From Mesostigma viride (taxonomy: Eukaryota; Streptophyta; Mesostigmatophyceae; Mesostigmatales; Mesostigmataceae), in contig RPFO01000123.1 in the NCBI GenBank assembly GCA_009746045.1, forward strand, positions 1,161,410 through 1,225,409: 64,000 nucleotides of DNA, written 5' to 3'. The notes beneath the pieces were generated by a model. It was not told the DNA's origin. It did not search any database and saw only the letters and a program-made list of their open reading frames with translations. Numbering within the stretch: position 1 is the first letter of the stretch; every line of letters starts with the position of its first letter. The position numbers were made by a program, and so were the translations under genes. Below, one piece after another: positions 1 to 21,596 of this stretch.

Positions 1-604
1 GACCCTGGGAGGAGGACAACACACCCAGGCCTTGAAAAGGCTAGGTTGGAAGGGGCAGGAAGTTGCGGGCTATGAAGCGATCACGCCCTTTGCGAGGAAA
101 CAATGCTGACTGTCCCTAAAATGCACTTAGCCCCTGCACAGATGGCTCGAAGAATACACCTGGTGCATGACGTGTGCCACGGCAGCATGCCCCACGGGGG
201 GAACTTCCCAGCATCGTATGTATGTATGTATGTATGTTTGGACTTTGGAACATCCTTTCTCTCTTGCCGCAAACAGGCGCAACCCTCCACGCGTGCAGCA
301 AGAGCAGCTGTACTATCGACTTTTAGCAGCTCATCGCTGCGCCATGAAGCATAGACGCTGCCACCAGCAACGAAGCCAGACGCGAGATTATCGGCAAGCA
401 ACGAGCTTCGTGGACAGGTGAGGGCGATACTGGTGGCAGGCACTGGGCAGAATTGGATGGTCTGCATGCCATGTACCTCCGGAGGGGATGTGCTGGCATG
501 AATGATAGAATGACGGTAAGAACGATGGGGTGAAGAAATAAAGTGATGGGATGAAGGAACGAATGGTGGATTGAAGAAATACATGGCGGAATAAAGGGAC
601 GTAC
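1..604 (-). other. Presumed CLASP intron reaching the left edge
   Basis: On the minus strand the second CLASP exon ends at a GTACGT donor at 604. I looked for the next conserved CLASP exon (the segment around the tryptophan-arginine-valine-arginine motif) and did not find it, so the gene most likely continues beyond base 1. The stretch holds a short GTAT microsatellite (about 215-240) and an ATGAA-like run near 500-600. The open frames here show no recognisable protein. Confidence 0.5.
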
Positions 605-1191
605 CTCCATCAGGGAGATGAGGAAGCGCCGTGTGGCCTCGCGTACAGGCTGCTTGCTATCTCCTAGCTTGTCAATGACAGGGGCTATAAGCGACTGGAT
701 ATAGCGAGATATAGCATCCCCTATCTTCGGCAATGCAGCCGCAAACGCCAGAAGAAACCCTTGCGTAATCCTGCACGAAAAGCGCGAGAGAAAGCAACCA
801 GCTCATTCGAGGGCTGCTGACACACTGTTCGATACGAACCCAACGATCCCCAATCAACGCGTTGCACTTGGTCGCTACATTACTGAGCATACGGAGTCTA
901 TAATGCGGGCAAAGAAGACCACAATCCAGGAGCACCAACAAGAAAACAGCCTTGCCGTTGAGTAAAACCAATTGGACATAACACTTCGCCACAAATACGC
1001 CACGGCAAGTCGCACCCCGCTTACCTGAAATTGGTTTCTTTTAGAAGCATAAAACTCGCGTCTACAAGGGCTTTCACGTGGTTTGGAGGGAAAGTGATAC
1101 TCTCTAGTTCTACAAACTGCTGTAGGGCATTCACCCCATTCTGCCGCACCCGTGGCTCTTTGGAATCGAGCTGCTTCAGTATATCATCCAT
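605..1191 (-). CDS. CLASP: CLASP family microtubule-associated protein, N-terminal exons (partial)
   Basis: Two exons encode the first 111 residues of a TOG/HEAT-repeat protein. Exon 1 is 1191-1025 (55 codons plus 2 bases, donor GTAAGC). Exon 2 is 770-605 (1 base plus 55 codons, acceptor TTCGTGCAG, donor GTACGT), and the phases close. The junction reads LLKETNFR-ITQG and exon 2 contains VIDKLGDSKQPVREATRR, closely like the first TOG domain of plant CLASP as I remember it. The start ATG at 1191 follows an in-frame TAA 30 bases upstream with no other ATG between. CLASPs bind microtubule plus ends and promote rescue and cortical attachment. The rest of the gene lies off the left edge. It is divergent from the DHX37-type gene at 2578, with about 1.4 kb between them. 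Family assignment is firm; expression is inferred. Confidence 0.85.
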
Positions 1192-2577
1192 TTCCGCGAG
1201 CTTTCTTGCTAGGCTATGTTATCAATGAGACGGTACTCATCTAGTACGTTTGCTCGCAGGTCTGTCACAGACATGTTTTCAAATATGTGGTGTCAACTGA
1301 GATCTTATTCTATACCTAGTTTGGCACGTGCTGGGACGGCCGTATGGCAGGGTCTGCACACAATGCAGGCCGCTTCTACCTCCCTTAAAAACTGGTGTTG
1401 CCCTGCAATCACGGGAATCGATTTCAACGACAGTTATGGCCCCGTTTTTGCATGGATGATGAAGCTAATACATGTAGCTACCATGTCTTGCCTGGCATTT
1501 GTCGGTTCGGGTATCGTCCTGCCCGGTTTACAGTACAACAATCGCTAGCCATTTGGAAAAAAAACTTGGCGGGGTGCGAGAGAATTCGGTGCAGCAGGAC
1601 ATTCGTACGGGCCCGCATCATTTTGCCCTGGGAGATACACCGATAGTTGTTGTTGTTGTTGTTGTTGTGTCCGCACATGGGCAGCAGAGAATCTTTAGTG
1701 GCCGAGCCATAACTGTACACCGATAGTATGGTTTCTCGGAATCTAATTCATGAACGGCAAAGTTGATGATCATTTAATCGCTACAGTATCTCTAGCAGTG
1801 CCGGCAGGGATTCCCGTTTCGCCGTCCTTGTTAATGACAGTCCCCTAGTATAGTACCACAGATAATAAATATATCCGGCCCTCGGTCACTATAGATTCTC
1901 TGGTGCCCATGGGCGGCGTGGGACACAACAACAACAACAAGAAGAAGAAGCTAGGCTACTGTACAACCGACTAGCTTGGCTGTGGCAGCCGTCAGCTCGG
2001 AGCTCCATAGCAAAATGCAAATTTTTATTAACCTTGACCGTCAGCTCGCAGCTCCATAGCAAAATGCAAATTTTTATTAACCTTGAAGCCTCAGCTGCTA
2101 TCTACAGTGCTGTAAGCGGAACCACTGACAAATTAACCTTTAAGCCTGAAAGCGTTCTGTACCAGAAAATAGCGGCCCACCAGGCAGAACGTATAACATG
2201 ATTTGATAATCATTGCAGGCAGCAAGCCCAATTAGCCAGATAGGTGTCCGCTGACGTTCGCTGGCTGCGGAGAATGCATGCATTGTTTGTCAATTCTCGT
2301 GCATAAACCACTATTGTAGATGCAGCACGGGGTAGTCTTCACGCCACGCCAATAGTGGGCAGAATAGTAGAGCTTCTCGACCGTTCACGAAGTAGACTGT
2401 GGGGAACTAGTGTTTAAAGGTGTATATGAAACCTGCAAGGCAGGCAGACATTCGAACAGTCGAGCTAAGGTTTATGCGGACGGCACTGCTCTTCCTTTCG
2501 CTTGGTGGCTGCGCCGGTGCGCACCGATAGAATACGAGCAACCTTAATTTTCCGAGGACTTGGAGTGATCACCATCC
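1192..2577. promoter_or_regulatory. Divergent intergenic region between CLASP and the DHX37-type gene
   Basis: No exon is recognisable in this 1.4 kb. It separates two start codons that point away from each other, so both promoters should lie here (inference). Visible are a GTT run (1646-1668), an ACA/AAG run (1927-1950) and a tandem 49-bp duplication (1991-2088). No clear TATA box can be assigned to either gene. Confidence 0.5.
1991..2088. repeat. Two tandem copies of a 49-bp unit carrying an ATGCAAAT octamer
   Basis: The units begin at 1991 and 2040 and are nearly identical over 47-49 bases. Each contains GAGCTCC or CAGCTCC followed by ATGCAAAT and TTTTTATTAACC. They lie roughly midway between the two divergent starts. 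Confidence 0.85.
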
Positions 2578-15044
<12,467 letters not shown>

Positions 15045-15165
15045 AATGACCTTCATACCCGGTCATTGGGGGTGTTCCCTTTGGGAGGGCATGGAGCACG
15101 ACAAAGTACCTAATGTGTCTTCTAGCAGCCATACAACTTTGTGGAATGGGAGTAGCCACTTGCCG

Positions 15166-15170
15166 TGTAA
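15166..15170 (+). promoter_or_regulatory. Candidate TGTAA polyadenylation signal of the helicase gene
   Basis: TGTAA occurs 122 bases after the stop codon, within the context TGCCGTGTAAATAAT. TGTAA is the usual polyadenylation signal in chlorophyte algae. Use at this site is inferred. Confidence 0.45.
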
Positions 15171-15208
15171 ATAATTATTTAACAAAACACGCAACTGGGA
15201 CATGCATG

Positions 15209-15347
15209 TGGGTACCAATGAGGAACCTATACACAACCGGAAGGAGGGAGGATGCCCTAGGTAGCTTCTCTCATTGCCGCAAGTGGGCTGACCATGTGCA
15301 GCTAGAGGACTGTCTCTGCATCGTGGTACAGGCCCAACTGTGATTGC
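15209..15347 (+). repeat. Dispersed repeat, copy 1 (second copy near 20250)
   Basis: From GTACCAATGAGGAACC through GGAGGGAGGATGCCCTAG to GGACTGTCTCTGCAT, this stretch aligns with 20250-20405 in the same orientation, with indels. Its source element is not recognised. Confidence 0.7.
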
Positions 15348-15365
15348 AATGTACCACAAGTAGGA

Positions 15366-15859
15366 GTTATTATAAATAGTGACGGAACCTTTTTGCCACT
15401 TGGCAATTAGGTCCGTCACTATTTATCCGGGGAAAACCACTCGCCGGTATCAATTCGGCGCCACGTTCACGTGGACTTAACGCGGAATAGATACCGGCGA
15501 GTGGTTTTCACCGGATAAATAGTGACGGACCTAATTGCCAAGTGGCAAAAAGGTTCCGTCACTATTTATAATAACTAAGACCTCGTAAGTCGGGGGTTCG
15601 AATCCCTGTGGTGACACGGGTATTTCCGAATTATACCGGAAGGATTTGATCAATACCAGAAGGCCAAACGAAAGCGCCAGAAGGGAAAATATGCCCGGTC
15701 GGAATATCGTAGCGAGATTCGGTACTGCAGTAGGCATCAGCGGTATGATAGATATCGACCCCCACACTACCTACGACGTTTTAGTTATTATAAATAGTGA
15801 TGGAACCTTCGTGCCACTTGGCAATTAGGTCCGTCACTATTTATCTGGCGAAAACCACC
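15366..15859. mobile_element. Nested fold-back (palindromic) element with a tRNA-like internal segment
   Basis: A unit of about 62 bp (U) occurs three times in alternating orientation: 15366-15427 forward, 15513-15575 reverse, 15783-15847 forward. U is itself a hairpin: ATAAATAGTGACGG at one end pairs with CCGTCACTATTTAT at the other, around an inner TTGCCACTTGGCAA. The spacer between the first two units carries further inverted arms (CCACTCGCCGGTATC against GATACCGGCGAGTGG), so 15366-15575 is close to a perfect 210-bp palindrome. The second spacer contains GGTTCGAATCC, an exact match to the Pol III B-box consensus. No protein is encoded. It resembles a MITE or fold-back element. The right side is broken by the LINE fragment that starts at about 15856. 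Confidence 0.8.
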
Positions 15860-16757
15860 TCCACCACCTCCGCCTTAGCAGCCCAGCTCCAACGGCAGAC
15901 GCTTGTCAACCTCCGCGAGGAGGCCGAGCTCGCCAAGCGCATCCTCAACGTCATTGTCAAGAACTTCGACATGGAGGAAGGTGAGATTTCCGAGAAGCTT
16001 ACGCGTGCGTTTGAGAGAGAAATCCTTGGTCGCATGGGTCTTAATGGTGAGATCGACCTGGTCGCCCACCGCCTTTCCCGGCCGCGCGCGGGGTAAGGCA
16101 GGGGCGCCCCCGCTCCTTCTCACCTTTAAGAACCCGGCGGACAAGATTTCTTTTCTCCGACGCCGCAAGCGGCTCGAGAAGACTCTCTTCACCATTGACG
16201 ACGACTTGACCCTGGCGCAGCAACAACGGCGACGGGAGCTATGGCCGACCTACCTCCAGCTCCGGCAGACCAAGGCGGGGCAGCCGGTGTACTGGAAGGG
16301 GGCGGCCATCTACGTCGGCCACAAGCCCTGGCAGGCGACCCCCGCGGCCCCCGCGACTCCAGACGCCCCAGCTTATAGTAGGGGAATACAGCAGTAGTAG
16401 TGTAGAATAGATAGACCGTGGCCATGTACATGTAAGCCTCCTATGTAGGCACTATACCAGCTGAGCCACGAGCATTATTTAACCATGTACATGTGTGCCT
16501 ATGATGTGCCACACTCCAGATGATGCCTAGTTTTATTTAGTTATGCTGTGCCCATGCAGAGAGCTGCTCTCTGCTGAGATGCCACGCTCCAGTTTTTGTA
16601 TAGCTGCATGATGATCTTCCTCCCCCGTGCCAGGATCCCCCCCTTAGGCGGGTTGAACCTGAGACAGCATGGTGGTGCAGGTGCCCGGTGGTGCACCTAG
16701 AGCAGGGGTAGCTTACATTCCCACCCTTGCATGAAGTAGCCTAGAATGTATTAACCC
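15856..16757 (+). mobile_element. LINE ORF1 element, copy 1, 5'-truncated
   Basis: This copy starts inside ORF1, joined to the fold-back element across a shared ACCAC, as expected for 5' truncation at a microhomology. Through 15900-16380 it keeps the C-terminal part of ORF1 (AEL-AKRIL-NVIVKN, then LLLTF, DDDLTLAQQQRRREL and VYWKGAAIYV), broken by a frameshift near 16095. The 3' untranslated part beginning GTAGTAGTGTAGAATAG matches the fuller copy at 44212-44575 and ends at about 16757, where homology is lost. The GDDLT-to-YWKG block resembles the C-terminal domain of L1-type ORF1 nucleic-acid-binding proteins. Confidence 0.8.
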
Positions 16758-17474
16758 CTCCACCGTCTCTGACTCGTGGCTAAAATGAGTCACGAGTTGC
16801 ACAGTATGCCACAGGTGCCCCCATTCAGCCTAATTATTTTTTCTAGACCATACAAGGAACCAAGCATAACCATATTAGGGCCCACCTGGGGGCCGTATAG
16901 TGGGTGGTCCCAGCGCTAGGCCCCCCTGCTGTACAAATAGCTCCCCCTCAGGGGGGTACTGTGAGTGTGCGCGGTGACACCCTTATAATGGATGATAGAC
17001 CCCTTTCCTCGATGAGTTGACCCTGGGGTTGGTTTTGTTTGTAGATAGATTTTTTAGTTAGAATGGGATACAAACACTAAAAATTGTAACTGCCCCAGGG
17101 ACCCATCAGTTGGTGCTAAAAATAACGGGGTTTTTTCCCTACTACTCAGACAGCTGTGCACCAGGGTACCCCATGAGTACCCCCTTGACTTTGACCAGGG
17201 CTTCCACCCTGATACGGTGGTCAACTACGGTCAGACAAGTGACAGTCCTACGGATAGAGCGAATCTAGATCTTTTCTGTGGTCTAGTTGGTTCCCGCCAA
17301 AACCTTCCCGCCGAATCCCTACAGCGCGCACAAACTCGTCACAGAAGGTGAGGCATGAGAAAAACTCGCAGTAAAAAATCGGCACGAGGACGGTTGAGGG
17401 GTTAAATAATAATATAGCACATGCAGTACATATTGTGTGGATCACGCAAAGTTAGGTGCATAATATGTGACATC
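16758..17474. other. Unassigned spacer between LINE copies
   Basis: No gene, RNA or long repeat recognised. An imperfect hairpin near 16770-16800 (ACTCGTG against CACGAGT) is the only local structure I noted. Confidence 0.4.
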
Positions 17475-19243
17475 TGTAGAGATTCATTAATTAATTAATT
17501 AAAATCATAGCTCCGTGCGGAGCATATGTAACACATAGCCCTGAGAAAGGGGCATCTATGGGTTTGTAATACAATCAGGGCGACAACCTGCTGGTGTAGG
17601 ATGTACAACTATCACCTGCTCTGGGTGCACAAGGTGCACCTGCACCGCCATGATGGTTCATGCCTCCTAAACAAGCACAGGCACACAAGGCGGCTTGAGG
17701 AGAGGGCCTAGAAGGCCTGCATGACATATGGGGTGGAAGGTATGTGGCTAGGCTATAACTGGGGCACACATGGCCTCTCAGCAGAGAGTAACTCCCTGCA
17801 TGGGCAAAGCATGACTCGAAATTGCTACGGCTGTTACATAAGGGCGGGTGTGGGCCCATCACGTAGGCATACATGGCCACGTCACTAAGCTTTCTAGTCT
17901 ACACTACTGCTATATATTCCCTAGGCTGGGGTGGCTGGGGTGGCTGCGGCGGCAGGGGTCGCCTGCCAGGGCTTGTGGGCGACGTAGATGTCCGCCCCCT
18001 TCCAGTAGACCGGCTTCTGCCCCGCCGTCTGCCGAAGCTGGAGGTAGGTCGGCCATATGTAGCTCCCGTCGCCGTTGTTGCTGCGTCAAGGTCAAGTCCT
18101 CGTCCAGCGTGTAGGATGTCCCCCCAAGCCGCTTGCGACACTTGAGGAACTCCATCTTATTATCCGCCACGGTGTCAAAGGTGCCGAGGAGCAAGGGGGA
18201 GCTACTAGGGGCCGGCCTTATACCCTGCAAGCGGGGAAGGCGAGTCACCCCCCGCGGCTTGCATGCCCTTAATTACCAGTGATAGCCACGGGGACAAGGA
18301 TTTTGTTCTCAAACGCCAGGGCAAGGGTCTCGGAGGTCTCGTCCTGCAGAGGGTCGAAGTGCTTGACTATGACGTTAAGGCTGCGCTTGGCGAGCTCGGC
18401 CTCCTCGCGGAGGTCCAGCGGCTGCTGCTTAAGCTGGGCGGCCGGCGACGGCGGAGGTGGTGGAGGTGGCGTGCTGTCCACTCAGGTCGGGATGGGAGGA
18501 GCATCGCCGGCAGGGCCAGCAGGGGCTGGCCGAGCGGCGATGTCCTTCACCGCCTGGGCAGTGATTCCGGCGGTGTTCTGCAAGCATTCGATGGCTATGG
18601 CATTGTCCTGCAGGCGCTTGTCGATGGCGAGGAGCTGGGCGGTGAGGGCGTCGGTTGTGGTGGAGGTGGAGGCGAGGAGCTTGGAGGTGGCGGTGGTGGT
18701 GGAGGAGAGGAGGGGAAGCTCGGCAGCCAGCGTGCCACCCATGGCCGCCACATCTGCGGCGAGGGGTGTCACGTGCTGCATGAGGCCGGCCTGGTTGATG
18801 ATGGAGCGGATTTCGGAGGTGGAATTCATGGAAGTGGGGGCCCAGATCTCGGCGACAGAGCGCCCGAGGAGGGAGCAGAGCTGAAGGCGGGGGCGGGGGT
18901 AGCTGGACAGATTCGGGGCGAAAGTGCCGACCACGCGGCCAGGCAGAGTGAGGCGACCAAGGACGTCAAGGTGCTGGCACAGGGCAAGAAGCGAGGTGCG
19001 CGACCCGTAGAAGACGGCACTCATAAACTGGGTGGGAGCTGCGTGGCAGTGTGTCCACCATGCGGCTGATTTGGCGTCGAAGTCGATTTCTTTCCAGCCC
19101 GGCTCGGCAGGGGGCGGATCCTCATGCAGGGCGGCTGCGTTTAGGCTCAGGCGATGCAGAGGCGAGGCAAGCCCGTGAGGGGGCTGGGCAACCACCAGTG
19201 CACGACTAGTGTCACCGCTGCCTTCCGGGCTGTAGATATGCAT
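17475..19243 (-). mobile_element. LINE ORF1 element, copy 2
   Basis: The copy reads on the minus strand, from a truncated ORF1 N-terminus at 19243 to a TTAA-type tail (about 17488-17502). The 3' part carries GCCCCTTTCTCAGGGCTATG, then a small hairpin CTCCGCACGGAG, then ATTTTAATTAATTAATTAAT. Copy 3 has the same order of elements. No reverse transcriptase lies between ORF1 and the tail. Confidence 0.8.
17898..19243 (-). pseudogene. Degraded LINE ORF1 protein gene (copy 2)
   Basis: The N-terminal frame runs from 19243 to an in-frame TGA at 18482-18484. The same frame then continues (about 18481-18269) with [18 protein letters not shown] and REEAELAKRSLNVIVKH. A further frame change precedes the DEDLTLTQQQRRREL block (about 18120-18070). 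Shared landmarks with copy 3 are GSGDTSRALV, QHVTPLAADVAAMGGTLA and NAIAIE-LQNTAG-TAQAVKDIAA. It cannot encode an intact protein as it stands. Confidence 0.8.
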
Positions 19244-19555
19244 TCAAGATTGTGTTTTCGATCAATAGACCTGTACGCACGCATGCTTGCAGTTCACATA
19301 AATTCACGCCGGCCGGGGATCTTGGAGTAAGTACAAACTCAAGGTGCGGCTCTGCATGCACAATCAATTAAATTAAAAGCACGTGACTGCCGGTGTAACG
19401 ATTTTTCTAACTATAGATTAGCATATACATTAGATTAGCATATAGTACTCCGCGGCATGCCCATGCGCATGACACGCAAGTACTTAATTACTTCTACTTA
19501 CTTACTTACTAATTACAGTCACTTACTTACTTATATAAATTAAATTAAATTATAA
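19244..19555. other. Spacer with short simple repeats
   Basis: No gene seen. ACTT/TTAC repeats occupy about 19480-19535, leading into the TTTAA-type tail of the next minus-strand element. Confidence 0.4.
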
Positions 19556-20100
19556 CATGACGAGATCATGTAGCACATATTCCCTTGCTGGATGGATGGA
19601 GGTTGGCAAAGCCGCGAAACCGAACTAGTTAACTCTAAGCTACTCTAATATAGAAAACCCTAACTATTCTACTCAGCAAAGCGCCCCCTCCTCTTGGGTG
19701 GGGGGGGCACTTGCCCACAGGGGCGGGCGTATGAGCCTGGACAATCATCTTCCACGTACCTCTTCTGGTTCTGCATGCATTGCAGTCCAAGCTAGAAAGA
19801 GGATGTGAATGTACGTGATGTTCACATGGGGCTGGGACCACTAGGTCGGCGCGCCAGCAACGTACTGCTGTGGGTAGGTCATGACATGTTTGCCTACCTT
19901 CTTAGGTATGTCCTTGGGGCCAGGCCAGGTCAGGATATGCCGCCCTGGCTGGCCAAGCCGCTGGGGGCCGGCCAGACCTAGGTCGGTGTCTACCTGGCTG
20001 GTGCGAGCGAGATGTCCTACGAATGCTATCCTGCGCTGTCTAATCTCGTCCAAAATGCGAGGCATGCCCTGGTACAAAGACTCTAAAGATCTTACTTAGT
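19536..20100 (-). mobile_element. 3' fragment of an RT-bearing LINE
   Basis: A TTTAA-type tail (19536-19552) is followed on the minus strand by the element's 3' end. That end is also present at 44645-44780 (shared PKRKGRFAE-like codons and AAAGCCGCGAAACCGAACTA). Further upstream is MYQGMPRILDEIRQRR-FVGHLART, the region after the RT domain in many LINE ORF2 proteins. The RT core itself is absent. Confidence 0.65.
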
Positions 20101-20245
20101 ACTCACTCTCTTCTTAGTACTCACTCTCTTCTTAGTACTTACTCACTTCTTAGTACTTACTCTCTCAAGATCTTACTTATTTAGTACTTACTTAAGTACT
20201 TCCTTACTTCCTTACTTACTCAGTTATACTTACTTACTTTGTCAC
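20100..20245. repeat. TACT/TACTCTCT simple-sequence tract
   Basis: Imperfect repeats of ACTCTCTTCTTAGT and CTTACTTACT. No gene. Confidence 0.7.
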
Positions 20246-20249
20246 GTGG

Positions 20250-20405
20250 GTACGTACCAATGAAGGAACCTCTTAACCCTATACACAACTCGAGGAGGGA
20301 GGGCGCCCTAGATTAGTTCTCTCACTGCCTCGAGTGGGCAGGCCACAGAGGACTCTCTGCATGCAACATGATGCAGGCCATGCAACTTTGGGTGCATGAT
20401 TGCAA
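20250..20405 (+). repeat. Dispersed repeat, copy 2
   Basis: It aligns with 15209-15347 in the same orientation: GTACCAATGAAGGAACC, CTATACACAACTCGAGGAGG, GAGTGGGCAGGCCA and GAGGACTCTCTGCAT. The remaining bases up to 20636 are the 3' flank of the sulfotransferase-like gene. Confidence 0.7.
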
Positions 20406-20636
20406 GCATGCACAAGAAAGGCGGCAGGAAAATATTGGCATGGACGTATTGCTTGATTTTTCAGTTGAACGGAAGCCACAGCGTCAAGCAAGTTGCCTAC
20501 TGTGAGAGTCCAGCAACAATGCTGTGGCTGCAATCCAACACTACTGCAATTCTGAAGCTATGGAGTTCCAGCTTGAGTTTGTTAACTTGTCAAATGGACA
20601 GCCCGTGTTGCAACATCCCCGTGATTTCCCCACGTG

Positions 20637-21554
20637 TTACTTACTGGACGTGCCAACGTGGAACTTCAAATCCGGCTGTCTATGCGCAAGCAACGTCGCA
20701 AATTTCTGGTTTGGCTCGCGGAACAGCTTATCCAGCAGTGCCCGCGTCTGCGGGAGCATGCCTTGGTCATACTTGCCGCCGCCACGACTGCTAGCAACTT
20801 CCCGCAGAAACACATCATCCCACAGGGCATGGCCAGGTGGCGGCACATCCACCCCAACATGGCAGAAGACAGCAGAAAGCACTCGCTGGGAAGTCTCAGG
20901 TCCCTGGTTCGCCAACTCCTCTTCCTGGATCAAGAGCAGATTGCTTCTATTCGCGCCACCCTTAAGCCAGGCCGCATAGTGCACATGATAGAAGCTGCTC
21001 ATAAGCAGCGCCATGCCCTCCACGCCATGCTCTGGGCACTGGACAAGCCGGCTGGCTTCGTAGGCAGCGCTGGGTGGCTGGCCATCATCATCCTGGCCCG
21101 CAGAAGCAGACCCCGGCTTCTTCCTCGTGTAGTGATGCGTGCAGGACAACACGCGGTCTGCAGCTTCCTGCCCTTGGGAGGGAAAGGATGAGGATGCCTG
21201 CCTCCCGTCACCACCCTTGTCCTTGCTCATACCTGCGCCTGCGTCTTGCCGGCCCTTCTCTCCTCCACCACTTGGCTCGTCTGCCTGCGTCTCGTAATCC
21301 TTGTCATCCTCCAAACCCAAGCGCCCCCTGTGGCGGGAAATGTGAGTCGTGCTCCGATGGCCCGGCTCCTCTGCGGGGTCAGGTGAGCCGCTGGGCTCCC
21401 CCTCCTGCAGCTCACCGAGGCCCTCAAGCTGTGCTTCTGCCTGGCCATCCGCATGATTACGACCACCACTGCCGTCTTCAGCATGATCGCTATCATCACT
21501 GCCACCCATATCATCATCGTCGTCGTCGTCATCATCATGATCATTATCATCATT

Positions 21555-21596
<42 letters not shown>

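Larger units (their letters stand above)
15045..15365. other. 3' flank of the helicase gene
   Basis: No gene is seen. A TGTAA signal lies at 15166-15170. From 15209 the sequence is a dispersed repeat also found near 20250. Confidence 0.6.

Noticed and set aside
81..584. Further CLASP exon on the minus strand
   Set aside because: The acceptor-like CATGCAG at about 455-461 leads to text without resemblance to the conserved CLASP segment expected next.
15576..15640. Functional tRNA gene
   Set aside because: A B-box and anticodon-like loop are present, but there is no A-box, no acceptor stem and only 8 bases between the loops, so a cloverleaf cannot form.
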